Below are positions 4,843 to 5,509 of a stretch of DNA of 5,509 nucleotides, piece after piece. Within the stretch, counting starts at the first letter, position 1, and each line of letters opens with the position of its first letter. A program made the translations under genes and the position numbers. Source of the stretch: a bacterium. Lineage in GTDB: Bacteria; Chloroflexota; Dormibacteria; Aeolococcales; Bog-877. The stretch is from assembly GCA_021844355.1 (NCBI GenBank), contig JAKBTP010000136.1, positions 1-5,509 of the forward strand, read 5' to 3'. The notes under the pieces were generated by a model. The model saw only the letters and a list, made by a program, of their open reading frames with translations, was not told the origin of the DNA and did no database searches.

Positions 4843-5509
4843 CAGAAGCCGAGATGGGGGTCGTGGATGACCCCGTACTGCAAGAGCCGGATGTAAAGGT
4901 CGGTGGCGATCAGGGTGAACAGGCTCACCCAGGCGAAGGTGGAGTGCCGGGCGTTGAGCCAGCTCACCCCCTTCCAGGCCCGGTGGCGCTGCCGTCCTCC
5001 CAGGGCGCAGCTGAAGCAGTCCACTCCCCCACCAACCAGGTGACGGAGGGAGTGGCAGCCGAAGGTGTATCCGGTGAGGAAGATGATGTTGACCAGCATG
5101 AGGGCAGTGCCCAAGCCGAATCCCAGGTGGCCGTGGTACCAGAAGGAGTTGTAGGCATCGATCCAGAGCACCACCACGAAGCCGACCGCGAAGTACATGA
5201 GGAAGCGGTGCAGGTTGTTGAGGACAAAGGGCAGCCGGCTCTCGCCCCGGTAGGCTGCCCCCCGTCCGGTGGGAGAGGCGCTGGCCAGGACCTGGGGCTC
5301 CCGGATCGCGCATCCCGGCGGGTCAGCGAAGAAGGACCGGTAGTAGGCCTTGCGGTAGTAGTAGCAGGTGGCCCGGAATCCCAGCGGGATGTAGAAGATG
5401 AAGAGGGCCGGGGAGGCCGGGGTCCTCCCCACCGCCACCTGCGGGGAGTAGAAGGGCGACAGGTACTGGTGGAACTGGTCGGAGTGGAAGAAGACTATGG
5501 TCCAGAGGC
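4842..5509 (-). CDS. sdhC: Succinate dehydrogenase membrane subunit SdhC, Sdh1/type F-like (partial, start beyond window)
   Basis: The frame stays open to the window edge (first complete codon at 5507), and the added segment LWTIVFFHSDQFHQYLSPFY fits the family, so GTG 5438 is not the true start. 221 residues are visible. It should anchor complex II in the cytoplasmic membrane and pass electrons to quinone. Membrane segments, in visible-peptide numbering, are near 32-50 (ALFIFYIPLGFRATCYYY), 94-120, 130-150 and 189-211. The GYTFGCHSLRHLVGG motif (147-161) followed by DCFSC (163-167) gives a Cys/His cluster at the end of a helix. Mycobacterial Sdh1 carries a membrane-embedded Rieske-type [2Fe-2S] cluster held by Cys and His, and these residues are candidates for it; that assignment is inference. 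Also conserved-looking: NNLHRF (His100) and LNARHS (His188). It ends 10 bases before the sdhA-sdhB fusion and is its evident operon partner. Confidence 0.85.
   Translation of the reverse strand, partial: LWTIVFFHSDQFHQYLSPFYSPQVAVGRTPASPALFIFYIPLGFRATCYYYRKAYYRSFFADPPGCAIREPQVLASASPTGRGAAYRGESRLPFVLNNLHRFLMYFAVGFVVVLWIDAYNSFWYHGHLGFGLGTALMLVNIIFLTGYTFGCHSLRHLVGGGVDCFSCALGGRQRHRAWKGVSWLNARHSTFAWVSLFTLIATDLYIRLLQYGVIHDPHLGF

Noticed and set aside
2276..4870. 864-codon open frame on the plus strand opposite the sdhA-sdhB fusion.
   Set aside because: It is the antisense shadow of a long GC-rich gene. The product is rich in His, Pro, Gly, Arg and Leu with no recognisable domain, while the minus strand encodes an unmistakable SdhA-SdhB.
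4842..5438. SdhC as a complete 198-residue protein starting at GTG 5438.
   Set aside because: The frame continues open to the window edge and the additional residues fit the family N-terminal region, so the gene is partial and the GTG is internal.
1..5509. CRISPR array, phage genes or a defence system.
   Set aside because: No regularly spaced repeats and no integrase, nuclease or toxin-antitoxin genes. The only unusual content is the fusion, the osmC leader and the hairpin region.

Overview
The window is high-GC DNA (roughly 70% by eye) with the gene content of an actinobacterium (Actinomycetota). The membrane subunit and iron-sulfur domain of its complex II resemble, as far as I remember those proteins, the mycobacterial Sdh1 ('type F') enzymes. 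The tRNA lacks an encoded CCA end, Shine-Dalgarno (SD) sites are strong for the sdh genes and osmC, and one gene looks leaderless, all of which fits. I cannot name a genus.

Layout. A tRNA-Arg(UCU) gene lies on the minus strand at 19-92. Diverging from it on the plus strand is a histidine-phosphatase-family gene (191-859), probably read from a leaderless GTG. Next comes a gap of about 440 bases (860-1302) with no convincing gene but several strong inverted repeats. A universal stress protein gene follows on the plus strand (1303-1755). It converges on, and overlaps by 29 bases, a minus-strand run that fills the rest of the window: sdhC (partial, running off the right edge), then one 871-codon gene encoding a succinate dehydrogenase flavoprotein fused to its iron-sulfur subunit (4831-2216), then osmC (2155-1727).

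How the genes work together. sdhC and the sdhA-sdhB fusion are 10 bases apart and should be co-translated into a membrane-bound complex II carrying electrons from succinate through FAD and three Fe-S clusters to quinone. osmC, an organic-hydroperoxide reductase, lies 60 bases downstream on the same strand and may share the transcript. The facing gene encodes a UspA-type stress protein, so two stress-related genes end tail to tail.

Main points of interest: (1) the in-frame SdhA-SdhB fusion, which replaces two normally separate subunits; (2) the osmC leader, where the SD sequence can be masked by a perfect 7-bp hairpin whose anti-SD arm can instead pair with an upstream duplicate of the SD, giving two mutually exclusive structures; (3) the hairpin-rich, gene-free stretch upstream of the universal stress protein gene.
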